In this document: one piece after another, positions 43,784 through 56,037 of the stretch | Layout of the letters: each line of letters opens with the position of its first letter | Position numbering within the stretch: the stretch's first letter is position 1 | Source of the DNA: Canna indica | Lineage: Eukaryota; Streptophyta; Magnoliopsida; Zingiberales; Cannaceae | Direction: 5' to 3' | DNA length: 64,000 nt | NCBI GenBank assembly: GCA_034359265.1 | Contig: CP136893.1 | Coordinates: 43,411,501-43,475,500, forward strand | The notes under the pieces: generated by a model | The model's database searches: none | The model's input: the letters and a program-made list of their open reading frames with translations, nothing else | What the model was told of the DNA's origin: nothing | Program-made: the position numbers and the translations under genes

Positions 43784-45252
43784 TGTAGTCAAAATGGCAA
43801 CACTAGAGGGGGGGGGGGTGAATAGTGTGTTAACTAAATTAATTAGCCTAAATTTAATTTTTGTCATTTCTCAAATCGTTTAAGCAATTTACGATTGAAT
43901 GATTTGATGTGGAAACGATATAAATAATTAAGCGTAAGCAACAATAAATAACAATGCTAACACAATAATTTATAGTGGTTCGGCCCCAATGCCTACTCCA
44001 CTACCTAAGCACCCCGCTTAGGATTTCCAAACTAGTTTAACTAGATTAAATCAGTTTCCCTTACACAGAGGACTTTGACTTGAAGAGTCGCACTCTTGAC
44101 CTAAGGCACTTCCACACCCGGAAGTCACTGTCTTCTTACCGAGAGCACTCTTTCACCTCAACCCTAAGGGATAACTCAACTAATCCTAGTAAAACTAAGT
44201 TCACACAAGTGGCTTTACACCCTCACAACAAGGTAACCATTTCCACACAAGACCTAAACAACCTAGGTCTTCACACGCACAAATTCAAAAACAATTTCAA
44301 ATAACAGTTAAAAATACAAGTGAAAAGAGCTTAAAATAAAACCAAGAATTCATGCTCTTTTCCAAGGTTTGAAACCTCCAACTCGCCAGAAGATGAATCT
44401 TGAGTCAAAGCAGAGTTGAGGAGTAGACGATGCTTGAAGAAGAACTCGATGGAAGAGCAGAGAGCGCTGCAATCGATCTTTGGAAGGCTCAAAACTCCCT
44501 TTTAATTGCTCAATAAAATCTATATTAATCAAGGAAGAAGAATAAAAGGAGTTAGATGAGGTATATTTATACCCTCGCGAAGAAATGATAGCTTAACGGA
44601 TAGAAAACTATCCGTTGCAGATGCTCGGTCGATTGGTCGGTCGACCGCCCAGAGGCAAGACTACGTTCCCGCAATCCGATCGACCCATCGGTCGACCGAC
44701 GTAGGGGAAGCAGAGACGCGCGATCGTGCGATCCTTAATCTGATCGACCGATCGGTCGACCGCTCGACGTACTGCCTCTATTTGGCTTCTGTCGATCAAC
44801 CAACCGATCAACCAAAGTAGCCACTGCCAGTTTTTGGCAGTGTTCGGTCGACCAAATTGGCTACTGCCAATTTCTTACACTATTCGGTCGATCGACCGAT
44901 CGACCGAACAAAGGCTGATATTGATTTTCAGCCCTTTTTCTTGCGCATTTCATTTTCGGGTTTTGACTTTCAACAAACATCAACTTGGAGAGCTTTTCAT
45001 TTGATCTTTGGACTCGTCTAATGCGACTTTGGTGCCCACGCCGATCTTCAAGATATTTCCGCGATGAACCCGAGCGCGACGATCAATGTCCTTCCAATTT
45101 TCCGATTTCTTCCGATTTTTCCAAACGAGGACATGGAACGCTGATCGATATGGAACCTGAAAGATTTCTCAACGAAATATTATTTCCATGTTTGTTATCA
45201 TCAAAACCGAGATTAAGAAATTAAGACCAAGGTTGAAAACCTAAAGCCAACA
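43784..45252 (-). repeat. 3' LTR of gag-only copia element 1 (1469 bp)
   Basis: TGTAGTCAAAATGGC...AAAGCCAACA. It has an 11-G run in the GAGGGG..TGAATAG signature, a GGTCGACC cluster at 44620-44910 and a TATA box on the minus strand (plus-strand GTATATTTATACC at 44561). Confidence 0.92.
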
Positions 45253-45267
45253 ATCTCCCCCTTTTTG
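45253..45267 (-). other. Polypurine tract of gag-only copia element 1
   Basis: Plus-strand ATCTCCCCCTTTTTG is the complement of CAAAAAGGGGGAGAT, adjoining the 3' LTR. The counterpart in element 2 is at 57683-57697. Confidence 0.85.
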
Positions 45268-48200
45268 AAGATGACAAACTTCCTTAAGAAAATATATTCA
45301 TTAAAGCATATAGGATATCAACTAAGGGATTTCTCCCCCTATCAACATGCATATCAATGAAAATAAACTCCCACTATCTATATGCATGGGTCTCCTATAT
45401 TTTCCTCCCATTTACCTATAATTTTCTCCCCCTTTATCCTATACTTTTCTCCCCCTTTTTACATCAATCAAAAAGGGCAAGAAACGTTAATCTAGTCAAA
45501 AGGATGAAGAACAAATATTTTTTCATGAAGTTGAGACTCTAAAGATTATTTTTTCATGAAACATGACAATCTCAACCAAAGGGATGGAAAACAAATATTT
45601 AATATGTAACTTAAATCATACATGATAGCAAAGAGTGATAAATAGAATCCAAATCTAAATCATGTATGCACTCAAGTATGAATATTTTCATGAATATTGT
45701 TTCTTTTTCATGACATTTTTGATTTCATTAAAACTTTCAAAATACAAATATATAGTCATATGAAACATGTATATCAAGTTTGAAATGAAACTAATGTCAT
45801 ATAATCAAAATATGAACTTAGCACAACTTCATTTGAAATAAGCATGAAAATATGAAAATGCTAAGTATCAAGTTTTGCTATCTACTCATGTTTTTCTCAT
45901 ATTTAGGCATCTAGACATCAAACATGAGAGAATGTAAGTCTATGAATCAAGTTTGGGCTTAAGATGAAATTTCTAAGTCACTTTGTTGACTTGGGTCAAC
46001 CTATTCTTCAAGATTTGAAATACCAATTGTTGGATGAAAATTTTTGATACCAATTATTGAATGGTCATTTGAAATGCATGTATCAAGTTTGAACTCAAAA
46101 TGAATTTTCTAAGTTCATTTTTTTTCATCCTATGTTATTTTCAATGAAAAAATGAATATTTCTAGTTATCAATCAAATTATCAAAATCATTCCTATGAAT
46201 GATTTTACTCAAGCAATGGTGTGAATGATATTAGAAATAAAATAAAATAGTATGCATGAGTTTTCATTTAAAGTTTTTGAAGAAAAATCAAAGTATCGAA
46301 AAGATTGATATTTCAAGAAGGATGATACTTTGTGTTTTCGAAATCTAACTTTAAAATTCCATTTTAAATTAGATTCTTGATGAAACTTTTCAAAAATTTT
46401 ACTGAATAACCTAGATTTTTTAGTGAGGGTGCAGTTTCAAGAATCAATTAAAAAAGAGTTTACTATATTTTTCTAGAAATAACTGAAAGTGAATACTAAT
46501 TGTTGATTGAAATTTCATTTTTGTAATTTTCAGTTATTTTCAAAACGTGTTCAATTTTCATTCAAACTTTTATGACACCATAAAGTGATCATGTAAAGAG
46601 TGCATGTCAAGTTTGAAATGAAAATTATATCCTAAAGTTAAGATATTAACCTAGCATGATTTAATTCAAAACTAAGCTAGTTATCATGAAACTTGTTAAG
46701 TTTCAATCTTATCATTTACTCATGATTTTTCAACCTTAAACCTATGGATAGCTAACATGAGTAAATCTAAACATGTTCCTCAAATATGGATGGAAAAAGA
46801 GACCTTTAAGTCAACTTGTTGACTTGGGTCAACTTGGTTCAAAAGAGATTTTCTTGAAACCACCTCTATGTCATTTTATCCATATCCATATGAATTTTTC
46901 ATTCTAAATGCATGGAAATATGTCATACATATTCCTAAACATGTTTATGAAGTTTGGACTTAAAAATGAAGTGTCCAAGTCGATTTGTTGACTTGGGTCA
47001 AACTTTTCCAAGTTTAAGTCCCCTAAAGTGATATATCACATTGTTCATCTAGACATGAATTTTCAATTTTAATTACCTAGACTCATGTGATATGTGTATC
47101 TAAACATGTTTGCCAACTACTAACTCAAAATGAGGTCTCTAATAAGAAATTTCAAAATAGCCCAATTTCATTCAATATTAATATCATGAAATTTGCCTAG
47201 TTATCATGAAATTGCCTACTCATGAAAATTCAAATATCTTTCATACAAAATCAATCATGAGTATAGAGACATCACTAAACATGGATATTCAATTATTAAA
47301 CTAAGATTTTTGCAAAATTAAATCCATACCTTAGTCTTTAGAGATTTTTGTCAAACTTGTCATTTACTTTTCAATTATCTTCATGATAGCATATCATTCC
47401 AATGTTTACCACTTTCTTAACTTGTAAGTAGGCTTCATTAGTATCAAAATGAAATTATATGCCAACTAGCAAGCTAACATACTAAATAGCACAAGTTCAA
47501 TGTAAAGTTTCATTTAAACACCTTAACATATGCTAGATAGTAAAGATTCATTTTAAGGAGGTTAACATGATATCAAAATGAATCTAAGGGATCTTAAGAT
47601 GTGAAACATTTGAGGAATAAGATCTCTAAATATGTTTAACTAGTTTGGACTTAAAGGGATGTCTCTAATAGTAAGTATCAACCTAGAGCAAGTTTCATTT
47701 AATGAAATTTGCCTAAGTGCTAAGATTCTACCAACTCATGAAAATTCAAGGGTTTACCATGCAATTCTAATCATGAGTATTGAGACATTATTTAAGCTTA
47801 AGCATTGAGGTATAATATTAAGATTTGAATTTATCAAAGTTATACCTTATTCACGATGATTTAGTCAAACTAATCTTTTTTATTCTAATAAGCCTTTCAT
47901 TTACAATAACTTGCAAGTATACTTTATTAATAGAAAATGAAACCAAATTTACATGCAAGCTATCAAACTAAATAGCGAAGTGAGAAACCAAGTATCATTT
48001 TCCAAATTCAACTTCACTAAATAGCATGGATTCATTTTCATATAAATCATTCATGATAACAAAATGAATCAAGAGATATCAAAATATGAAATTTTGAAAA
48101 ATAAGATCTCCAACCCTTCCTATTGGTTGAAAACCGAAAGCCACAATTAGCCTACGATTTAAAATCGCAAGGTCGCATGAGCCCATTACAGGGTACATAG

Positions 48201-48440
48201 GTCTCCGAAGAGACCGGGAAATCAAAATCAAAAACATTTTTGAAATTCATATCAAGAGCGGAAAATCTACTAATGTTAAGCATGTATCAAAACTCCAACT
48301 CTAATTTAAGCAAGTGAGTATTGGAGATGATACCAAAGTGTTTGATGCCAACAATTTCATTACCCAAGGCATTATGATGACTTGAAGTTGCAACTTTGAA
48401 ATGGTACAATCTTTTAATCCCCAAGCAACTTCAATCAACC
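45268..48440 (-). other. Non-coding core replacing pol in gag-only copia element 1
   Basis: About 3.2 kb without coding domains on either strand, yet clearly related to 57700-59820. It is built of degenerate recurring phrases such as CATGTAT.TCAAGTTTGAA, AACATGAGTAAATCTAAACATGTT and AAATGA.GTCTCTAA. Three perfect TTGACTTGGGTCAA palindromes lie at 45986, 46819 and 46988. A conserved island near the gag end (48115-48240) includes the hairpin at 48200-48215. The function is unknown; RNA packaging or structural spacing are possibilities. Confidence 0.75.
48200..48215 (-). other. Conserved hairpin with UUCG loop in non-coding core
   Basis: On the element's sense strand (minus) GGTCTC-TTCG-GAGACC is a perfect 6-bp stem with a C(UUCG)G loop. 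It is identical at 59580-59595 in the second gag-only element. Confidence 0.75.
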
Positions 48441-48449
48441 AACTTCATC

Positions 48450-49304
48450 TCACCCTTGTGTGGTAGCTCGCCCTACAATAGAGCATAAAATTTTTGGTAC
48501 CCAAATGACTTTGGGTCCTTGGGGGTTAGTGGGCTTAGCTACCCAAAGTATTTTAACTCCACTTGGGTTCATCTTAAATGCACAATCATATATAGCATGC
48601 CCAAAAGTACCACAACAAAAGCAATGTCCATTAAATTTCTTTTTATTTTTGCTATGAACATGAGATCTATCATTTGAATGCTTAACATGCGAAACATGAT
48701 GAGTATGAGCATTCTTAGATGAAACATTTTTATTTTGAGCTTGAGATTTAAATGTGGAATGCCTAACATGAGATTTTGCATTAGAATGCATAACATGAGA
48801 TTTATGATGAACATAGGCATTTTTGAAAGAAACATTTTTCTTTCCAATTTTCTTGAAGGAAGTTGACTTTCTTAAATTATGTACTTCCTTGTACAAAACT
48901 AAAATCTCATCTCTTAAAACTTCAATTGACTTATGCATGACATATAGTTGAGATTTCAAAATATTGTTCTCACTTACGATTTTTGAATTCTCAAATTTTA
49001 AATTTTCATTTTCAAGCTTTAAGTCCGTAAGCTCAAAATTCAATCTATCATAGCATAAATCAAATGAACTAGACTTCAATTTCTCATTTTCTAGCTTTAA
49101 TTCATCCACATAAGAATTAAGCATCACATTTTCTTTCTTTAGCATCTTATTTTCCTTATCCTTTCTAACAAGCAAGGCATACATTTTTTGACATTCCTCA
49201 ACTAGTTCTTCATATGACATATTGAATGAACTAGAAGAGCTAGTACTACCATTATCATTATTATGACTAGAAGGGAAAAAGTGTACCTCATCATTGGTAC
49301 TCAT
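48450..49304 (-). CDS. Gag C-terminal part of gag-only copia element 1 (coiled coil, zinc knuckle)
   Basis: 284-codon frame. Residues 25-60 hold FNMSYEELVEECQKMYALL, then about 90 residues of coiled coil (KLENEKLKSSSFD, KLENENLKFENS). A basic His/Lys/Ser-rich segment with H.SHVMHSN-type repeats follows, and a zinc knuckle CFCCGTFGHAIYDC near residue 232, ending NPQGPKVIWVPK and a stop. In the autonomous relative this linker is followed by protease; here protease is absent. It belongs with the N-terminal gag at 49351-49905 as one former protein. Confidence 0.85.
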   Translation of the reverse strand: MSTNDEVHFFPSSHNNDNGSTSSSSSFNMSYEELVEECQKMYALLVRKDKENKMLKKENVMLNSYVDELKLENEKLKSSSFDLCYDRLNFELTDLKLENENLKFENSKIVSENNILKSQLYVMHKSIEVLRDEILVLYKEVHNLRKSTSFKKIGKKNVSFKNAYVHHKSHVMHSNAKSHVRHSTFKSQAQNKNVSSKNAHTHHVSHVKHSNDRSHVHSKNKKKFNGHCFCCGTFGHAIYDCAFKMNPSGVKILWVAKPTNPQGPKVIWVPKILCSIVGRATTQG

Positions 49305-49350
49305 GAGGCAAACTTTTGAAGTAGCTTCATACTTATTGCAAGAGGATGCT

Positions 49351-49905
49351 TTATTTGAATGAGATGATTATGTAGAAGCTTTTGACCTCTTCTTTGCCTT
49401 GTTTTTTCGTAGTAGGGCAATTCTTCTTCACATGCTCTTTTTCCTTGCATGCATGGCACACTACCTTCCTTTTTCGGCTCTTGGAGCTACTCCTTTGACT
49501 TGAAGAGCTATGAGCATCAAAACCAAGATTAGTAGTAGGTGAGTGATCATTATTGTCACCACCTTCATCAAAAGTGCCAATCTCTTCGGTTTTGGCATAA
49601 TCATATAAAACATTTAAAGTGGTCCATAAGTCATAAGCCGAGGAGCAATGCATGACTTTATCTAGAATGCCATTTGGTAATATGCAAAGAATACAATTCA
49701 TGACATCTCCATTATACTTAAATATTTTCTTATCTAATTCACTCCAAGCATGCATGTCAACCTTAGGTTCAATAAATTCCCAATGTAACATGTTAAAGAC
49801 ACCAAAACCTTTAGTCTTTAAATAAGTGTACATCCTATATTTCCAAAGATCAAAGTTTGAGTCATCGAACCTAGGAGGTGAAGACGCTACCAACTCTAGA
49901 GCCAT
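49351..49905 (-). CDS. Gag N-terminal part of gag-only copia element 1
   Basis: Start chosen at the ATG at 49903-49905 (MALELVASSPPRFDD), 54 bp from the primer site; the open frame extends further upstream into the LTR without need. Copia gag features include FDLWKYRMYTYLKTKG, SAYDLWTTLNVLYDYAKTEE and a first zinc knuckle CHACKEKEHVKKNC. The frame stops at 49351, and the second gag part follows after a stop and frame change of about 50 bp. Confidence 0.85.
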   Translation of the reverse strand: MALELVASSPPRFDDSNFDLWKYRMYTYLKTKGFGVFNMLHWEFIEPKVDMHAWSELDKKIFKYNGDVMNCILCILPNGILDKVMHCSSAYDLWTTLNVLYDYAKTEEIGTFDEGGDNNDHSPTTNLGFDAHSSSSQRSSSKSRKRKVVCHACKEKEHVKKNCPTTKKQGKEEVKSFYIIISFK

Positions 49906-49958
49906 TTCAAGATCGAGACAAATTGTAGAAGAGATGGTGAAATCACAATCTACGACCC

Positions 49959-49970
49959 GCTCTGATATCA
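49959..49970 (-). other. Primer-binding site of gag-only copia element 1
   Basis: GCTCTGATATCA, the complement of TGATATCAGAGC; one mismatch to the initiator-Met site. Confidence 0.88.
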
Positions 49971-49972
49971 AA

Positions 49973-51433
49973 TGTAGTCGAAATGGCAATACTAGAGGGG
50001 GGTGAATAGTATGTTAACTAAATTAATTAGCCTAAATTTAATTTTAGTCATTTCTCAAATCGTTTAGGCAATTTATGATTGAATGATTGGATGCGGAAGC
50101 GATATAAACAATTAAGCACAAGCAACAATAAATAACAATGCTAACACAACAATTTATAGTGGTTCGGCCCCAATGCCTACTCCACTACCTAAGCACCTCG
50201 CTTAGGATTTCTAAACTAATTTAACGAGATTAAATCGGTTTCCCTTATACAGAGGACTTTGACTTGAAGAGTCGCACTCTCGACCTAAGGCACTTCCACA
50301 CCCGGAAGTCATCGCCTTCTTACCGAGAGCACTCTTCCACCTTAACCTTAAGGGACAACTCAACTAATCCTAGTAAAACTAAGTTCACACAAGTGGCTTT
50401 ACACCCTCACAACAAGGTAACCATTTCCACACAAGACCTAAACAACCTAGGTCTTCACACGCACAAATTCAAAAATAGTTTCAAATAACAGTTAAAAATA
50501 CAAGTGAAAAGAGCTTAAAATAAAACCAAGAATTCGTGCTCTTTTCCAAGCCTTGAAACCTCCAACTCGCCAGAAGATGAATCTTGAGTCTAAGTAGAGT
50601 TGAGGAGTAGACGACGCTTGAAGAAGAACTCGACGGAAGAGCAGAGCGCGCTGCAATCGATCTTTGGATGGTTCAAAACTCCCTTTTAATTGCTCAATAA
50701 AATCTGTATTAATCAAGGAAGAAGAATAAAAGGAGTTAGATGAGGTATATTTATATCCTCATGAAGAAACGACAACTCAACAAATAGAAAACTATACCGA
50801 CCGATCGACTGCCCGAATGACCGCTGCCTTCCTCTCTGTGTGCGGTCGACCGATGGGTCGACCGCCCAGATGCAAGACTGCGTTCCCGCAATCTGGTCGA
50901 TCGATGTAGGGGAAGCAGAGACGCGCGATCCTCAATTCGGTCGACCGCTCGATGTACTGCCTTTATTTGGCCTCTGTCGATCGACCGACCGATCGACCCG
51001 AAGTAGCCACTGCCAATTTTTGGCAGTGTTCGATCGACCGACCAGTCGACCGAATTGGCTACTGCCAATTTCTTACACTATTCGGTCGATCGACCGATCG
51101 ACCGAACAAAGGCTGATATTGATTTTTCAGCCCTTTTTCTTGCGCGCTTCATTTTCGGGTTCCAGCTTTCAACGAGCATCAACATGGAGAGCTTTTCATT
51201 TGATCTTTGGACTCGTCTAATGCGACTTTGGTGTCCACGTCGATCTTTGAGACATTTCCGCGATGAACCCGAGCGTGATGATTAATGTCCTTTCGATTTT
51301 TTTGATTGAGGACATCGAACGCTGATTGATATGGAACCTGAAAGATTTCTCAACAAAATATTAGTTCCATGTTTGTTATCATCAAAATTGAGATTAAGAG
51401 ATTAAGACCAAGGTTGAAAACCTAAAGCCAATA
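49973..51433 (-). repeat. 5' LTR of gag-only copia element 1 (1461 bp)
   Basis: TGTAGTCGAAATGGC...AAAGCCAATA. Very similar to 43784-45252 apart from a 6-G signature run, changes in the GGTCGACC cluster (50795-51090) and the last CA decayed to TA. Confidence 0.92.
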
Positions 51434-52510
51434 GTTCAAAGTGGCGACGAGCAAAGCCAAGAACCGTTGAGAAGGGCTCTAAGCCACCACGGTGTTCCTT
51501 GAAAACCATGGAAACAAGCCTCGCCTTCGTCGTAAGCCCAATTGTATAGACCTACACCTGGAACTCCTTCCCCTGCTTCGATCCTCAATCCCGATCATAC
51601 AAACCCATGACAAGCGGTTAACCCCTCGCCGGACAAAAAACAACCTCTAATAAGATGACCATCTCTGACGCTTCCCAATCCATGATCTCCACAGCACAGA
51701 ACAAAGCAGGGGGCTATTTATAGGCTCGAGACACGAACCTTCACCATAACTGACAGATCCACAATACTCCTTCCCGTCAAAGACATAATTGCGATTAATG
51801 CCTTGGGAAATGACTGCCAAATCCCCATTCATGATCACTATCCACCGAGATATATCTACAGTACAGATGGTGCATATCCAGGAGGTTTGATATCACTTTC
51901 GGCCCGAATACCAAAGCAACGATCGCGAACCTACCTAAAAACCAGCCAAAAGTATATAGGCTAATCTCACAAAGAGCTCGGCGCGTACTATTAGGCCCTA
52001 GCTCCTACCAAGCTCGGAGAGCTATGGACTGGACTAGAACTATTAGGCCCGGTCGGACTAGACCCAGCAGCGCCCCACCATTCACTCCAAACCGAACCAC
52101 GCAGCCCCACCCAAGGGGCTCCGCCCAAGCAACGCCTTTGAGTGAGACTCTAGCTAAGTTAGGCGGCTACGTCCGGGGGACCCACTCGGCCAAACATGGA
52201 CTCCTACGCCCTCCCTTATCACGAGAGACATACCATCATAAACCCGTCATCTTTGGGATTGGTCTCGACCCATTCTAGGCTACATTCCTAGCGAGATTAT
52301 CGGGCAGCATGATCACCTCCACCTGCAATACATACAAACACGACACACCCAAGTAACCCTAAGTTCTAATTTCCATAACCTCCACATTGGAATCACCCTA
52401 ACTTGGCGTCAGAGTGTCTTTTGCAGGTTCCCCTCGCCGATGTTAAACCAAACACGGAGATACACCAGACCGGACCGAAATACCTCGACTCTCAAGCATG
52501 AATAGCACCC
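51434..52510 (-). repeat. LTR-like fragment related to 1682-2720
   Basis: Begins with the GTTCA duplication and continues the DNA interrupted at 43783. A minus-strand TATA (plus CTATTTATAGG at 51714) and the inverted CCTGCAAAAGACACTCTGACG block (52410-52435) match the family seen at 2280-2720. It may be the LTR of the neighbouring Tat-like gypsy element or a separate insertion. It stops abruptly at about 52510, where copia RT begins. No coding region is credible. Confidence 0.55.
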
Positions 52511-52857
52511 AAATGAAATTATGCTTGTGGATAATTTGGCAAACCATTAACTCCCTGCTTATTTAAGTCCATAGGTGGACTTTAGTAATTTGCATACACT
52601 CATGTCATTTTCAATTTCATAACCTGGAGGTTTAATCATGTAAACTTCCTCATTCAATTCTCTATCTATGTAAGCATTGCTTACATCTAATTGATCTCAT
52701 TGGGCATCCCTCAGTTGTAGCAACAACTATTAATGCTTTCACTGTGGTCATTTTTGACACAGGAGCATAGGTTTCAACATAATCAATCCCTTCAACTTGG
52801 GTAAAACCTTTTGCTACTAGCCTAGACTTGTATTTCTCTACTTCACCATTTGGATTG

Positions 52858-53558
52858 AATTTGGTACGAAAAACTCATTTACATCCTATAGCTTTCTTCT
52901 CAGGTGGCAATTCACATAACTCTCAAGTGTTATTCTCTTCTAATGCTACTATTTCAGCTACTTTGCCAATATTGACTTTTGTATTGCATTCTGATAGCTA
53001 TCAGGATCATGATTTGCATCAATGAAAGTTAAGAAACTTTTGTATGCATCAGGTAATTTTATTGAATGAATACTTTGATATTGGGTATAATATAGATTTT
53101 TCTTTTGTCTCAAAAAGCATTGTGTTACATTGATAATCCTGCAATTTGATAGGTTTTTTAGAAATTCTTTGGCTTTGCCTAGTGATACCATCCTGCTTTG
53201 TTTCAATTTGGTACGAAAAACTCATTTACATCCTATAGCTTTCTTCCCCGGTGGCAATTCACATAACTCTCAAATGTTATCCTCTTCTAATGCTACTATT
53301 TCAGCTTGCATTGACTTTGCCCATATTGACTTTTGTATTGCATTCTCATAGCTATCAGGATCATGATTTGCATCAATGAAAGTTAAGAAACTTTTGTATG
53401 CATCAGGTAATTTTATTGAATGAATACTCTGATATTGGGTATAGTATAGATTTTCCTTTTGTCTCAAAAAGCATTGTGTTACATTGATAATCCTGCAATT
53501 TGTTAGGTTTTTTAGAAATTCTTTGGCTTTCCCTAGTGATACCATCCTGCTTTGTTTC
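52858..53558 (-). repeat. About 350-bp tandem duplication inside copia RT
   Basis: Copy 1 is 52858-53204 and copy 2 is 53205-53558. Both run from AATTTGGTACGAAAAACTC to CATCCTGCTTTGTTTC with a few differences, including 10 bp missing in copy 1 near 52972. It duplicates about 115 codons around the start of RT. Confidence 0.92.
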
Positions 53559-54016
53559 TGATGGTTGAGTGCTATGTGTTTCCTTTTCATTCTTTTCTGT
53601 TATTGAATGTGTCTTCTCCTTTGTATGTGACTATTTTGACTCATTTGATTCTGCCTCATTATACTGTCTAAGGTCTACTATCATGTTATTTGCGTCCACT
53701 ATTTCTCTTGACCGCATCATGTTATCAGTTTGTATCAGATAATCATCTACTATACTGTCATTAATGTTTGTTTATTTTTCTTCTTCCTTTTGCGCATTTT
53801 CATTGGTGATAGGAAACAAATTTCCTTGTATTCCTTGAGTGTTTTATGGTAGAACATGCTTTATGAATTTGATATCTCTAGACACCTTAATTGTCTTGGT
53901 AGTTAAATCATAGACCTTATACCCCTTTTTTCCATAGGGGTAACCAATGAATATGCATGTTTTGGCTTTAGGATCAAATTTGCTTCTTTCTTGTTTTAAG
54001 GTACTGACATAACATA

Positions 54017-54138
54017 GGCACCCAAAGACATTTAAATGTGCAAATGGTGGTTACACTAAAACATCATTTCATAATGTGGCACCCAAAGACATTTAAATGT
54101 GCAAATGGTGGTTACACTAAAACATCATTTCATAATGT
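54017..54138 (-). repeat. Perfect 61-bp tandem duplication
   Basis: GGCACCCAAAGACATTTAAA...CATTTCATAATGTG is present twice back to back (54017-54077 and 54078-54138) with no visible difference. Confidence 0.92.
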
Positions 54139-55200
54139 GACTTGTTGTTAATGACTGAGCTGGGCATTCTGTTAATTAAGTATGTAGCTGTCAAAATACA
54201 CTCACCCCAGAACTCAAGTGAAAGTTATGACAAAAATCTTAAGCCTTTAGGCACTTCTAGTAGATGTCAGTGTTTTCTCTCAACAATTGCATTCTGTTGA
54301 GGGGTCTCTGCACATGTACTATGGTGTACAATTCCATGACTACACAATAAGGTTTTCATGAATGAATTAAAAACTATGTGCCATTGTATGTTCTAACTAT
54401 TTTGATTGTCTTTGAATATTGAGTATGCACCATCTTGATAAAACTAGTAATGATATCAATCACTTGGTTTTTGAATGAGAAGAAATAAGTCCAATAGCTT
54501 CGAGTAAATCATCAACTATTATTAAAAAATATGAATTTCTATCATGTATTTTAACCTTGTGTGGGCCCCATATATCACAATGAATCAATTCAAATGCATT
54601 TGATGTTTTATTTGAACTGTGTCGAAAAGGAAGCCTACATTGTTTGACCAGTGGGCATACATTGCAAAAGAAATCAGGTATGCTCTTTATTTTAGGTATA
54701 TCATTTGACAGTAACCTCATATGACTAATAGGTATGTGTCCTAGTCTCATATGCCAAAGTAAAGAATGTTCAAGAGTTACTGACATTACCCTTGTATCTT
54801 GCCACTTGTTATTGCTTACTGGTGATATTCCTTCTATTAGGTACAAGCCTCCCTACTCTTTACTATTCGCTAGGACTCTCCTCGAAGCAAGGTCCTAGAT
54901 CACAAAGCCACTAGAATCAAATGTAACTGAGCAATTCATTTCCTTGGTTAATTTGCTGAGATAATCAAACAAGTACTTCTCATGTCCTATCAGTTAGATC
55001 GAAACCAACGTCACACTTGGATTGTCATTCCCCTGAGGAAGATACAGATTATCTTCTATTTTGTTGAATTCCATCATCGATCCACCTTTTGGTAAATTGA
55101 ACATTCAAATTTTGGTCACAAAGTTGGCTTATACATACAAGATTAGCCTTGAGACCTTCAACAAGCAGGACATTTTCCAAATTCGAAATTCCTGGGTCAT

Positions 55201-56037
55201 TAAGGTGCTGTTTGGTTAGCGAAAATTATTTTCTGATTTGGTTTCAGTGAAACTGAAAACTTGGTTTCGAAAACTTGGTTTTGGTTTCTAGTTTTCAGTT
55301 TTCTGAAAACGCGTTTGGTTAATAAAAACAACATCAGTTTTAGTTAGTTGAAACCAGTAAATATTTATTTGATTATAAAAAATAATATTAATTTTCCTTG
55401 AACATTTTTAGTAGTAATTAAATGTTTAGTTAGTTTACAAAATTAAATATTTGTTAATATGGTTACAAAATATTTAAATGATTTAATTAATTAAGTTATT
55501 GGCAATTTAAGATTTTTTTGTTCAATTAGATATAAAAATTAATTAATAGTTATTATAAAATTTCAAAAAAAAAACAAGTCCAATGATCTAAAATTAGGTT
55601 TGATTAAATTATAAATAGACCAACTTTAAGAAAATTGAGTTATTTAAAATTTGGGTTTGAGTCAATTAGATATAAATTGGTTTAATTATTTTATAAATTT
55701 AAAATAAAAGTTTGAGTTAAAAATGATGATTTTTATTTTTATTTTTAAAAATTCGATATAGTTTGATTTATTTTTAAATTAATTAATTTTATAAAAAAAT
55801 ATTTATAATTACAAAGTTGTCACAGCATTTTGATAACGAAACCGACAGTCTCGAAACCACAGAAAACAACATTATGTTGTTTTCATTTTTATTAAGAAAG
55901 CTGGTTTCGTTTTCATTCTGGTTTCGATTCAGTTTCACGAAAATACTAAACCAAACACGTTTTCGTAAGCAGTTTTGGTTTCAGTAAAACTGAAACCATG
56001 AAAACAAACTTGGTTTCGCTAACCAAACAGGCCCTAA
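55201..56037 (-). mobile_element. Harbinger/Tourist-like MITE, copy 2 (831 bp, TSD TAA)
   Basis: The element proper is 55204-56034, from GGTGCTGTTTGGTTAGCG to CGCTAACCAAACAGGCCC, with TAA on both sides (55201-55203 and 56035-56037). It has exactly the same length as copy 1 at 12703-13533, is inverted relative to it, and shows only scattered base differences. It sits in the protease/integrase part of a minus-strand copia element. Confidence 0.93.

Larger units (their letters stand above)
43784..51433 (-). mobile_element. Gag-only non-autonomous copia element, minus strand (7650 bp)
   Basis: Two full LTRs, a primer site, a polypurine tract and a perfect GTTCA duplication show a canonical insertion. 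From left to right on the plus strand: 3' LTR 43784-45252, polypurine complement 45253-45267, about 3.1 kb without coding sequence, gag 48450-49905, primer site 49959-49970 and 5' LTR 49973-51433. There is no protease, integrase or reverse transcriptase. The point where gag gives way to non-coding DNA is shared with the element at 56417-62149. It must have depended on enzymes from a related autonomous copia. Confidence 0.93.

Noticed and set aside
45268..48440. A hidden decayed pol in the gag-only element
   Set aside because: I looked on both strands for copia marks (DSG protease, GHAS, VDD, KAEY) and saw none; the shared core is not recognisable as pol.
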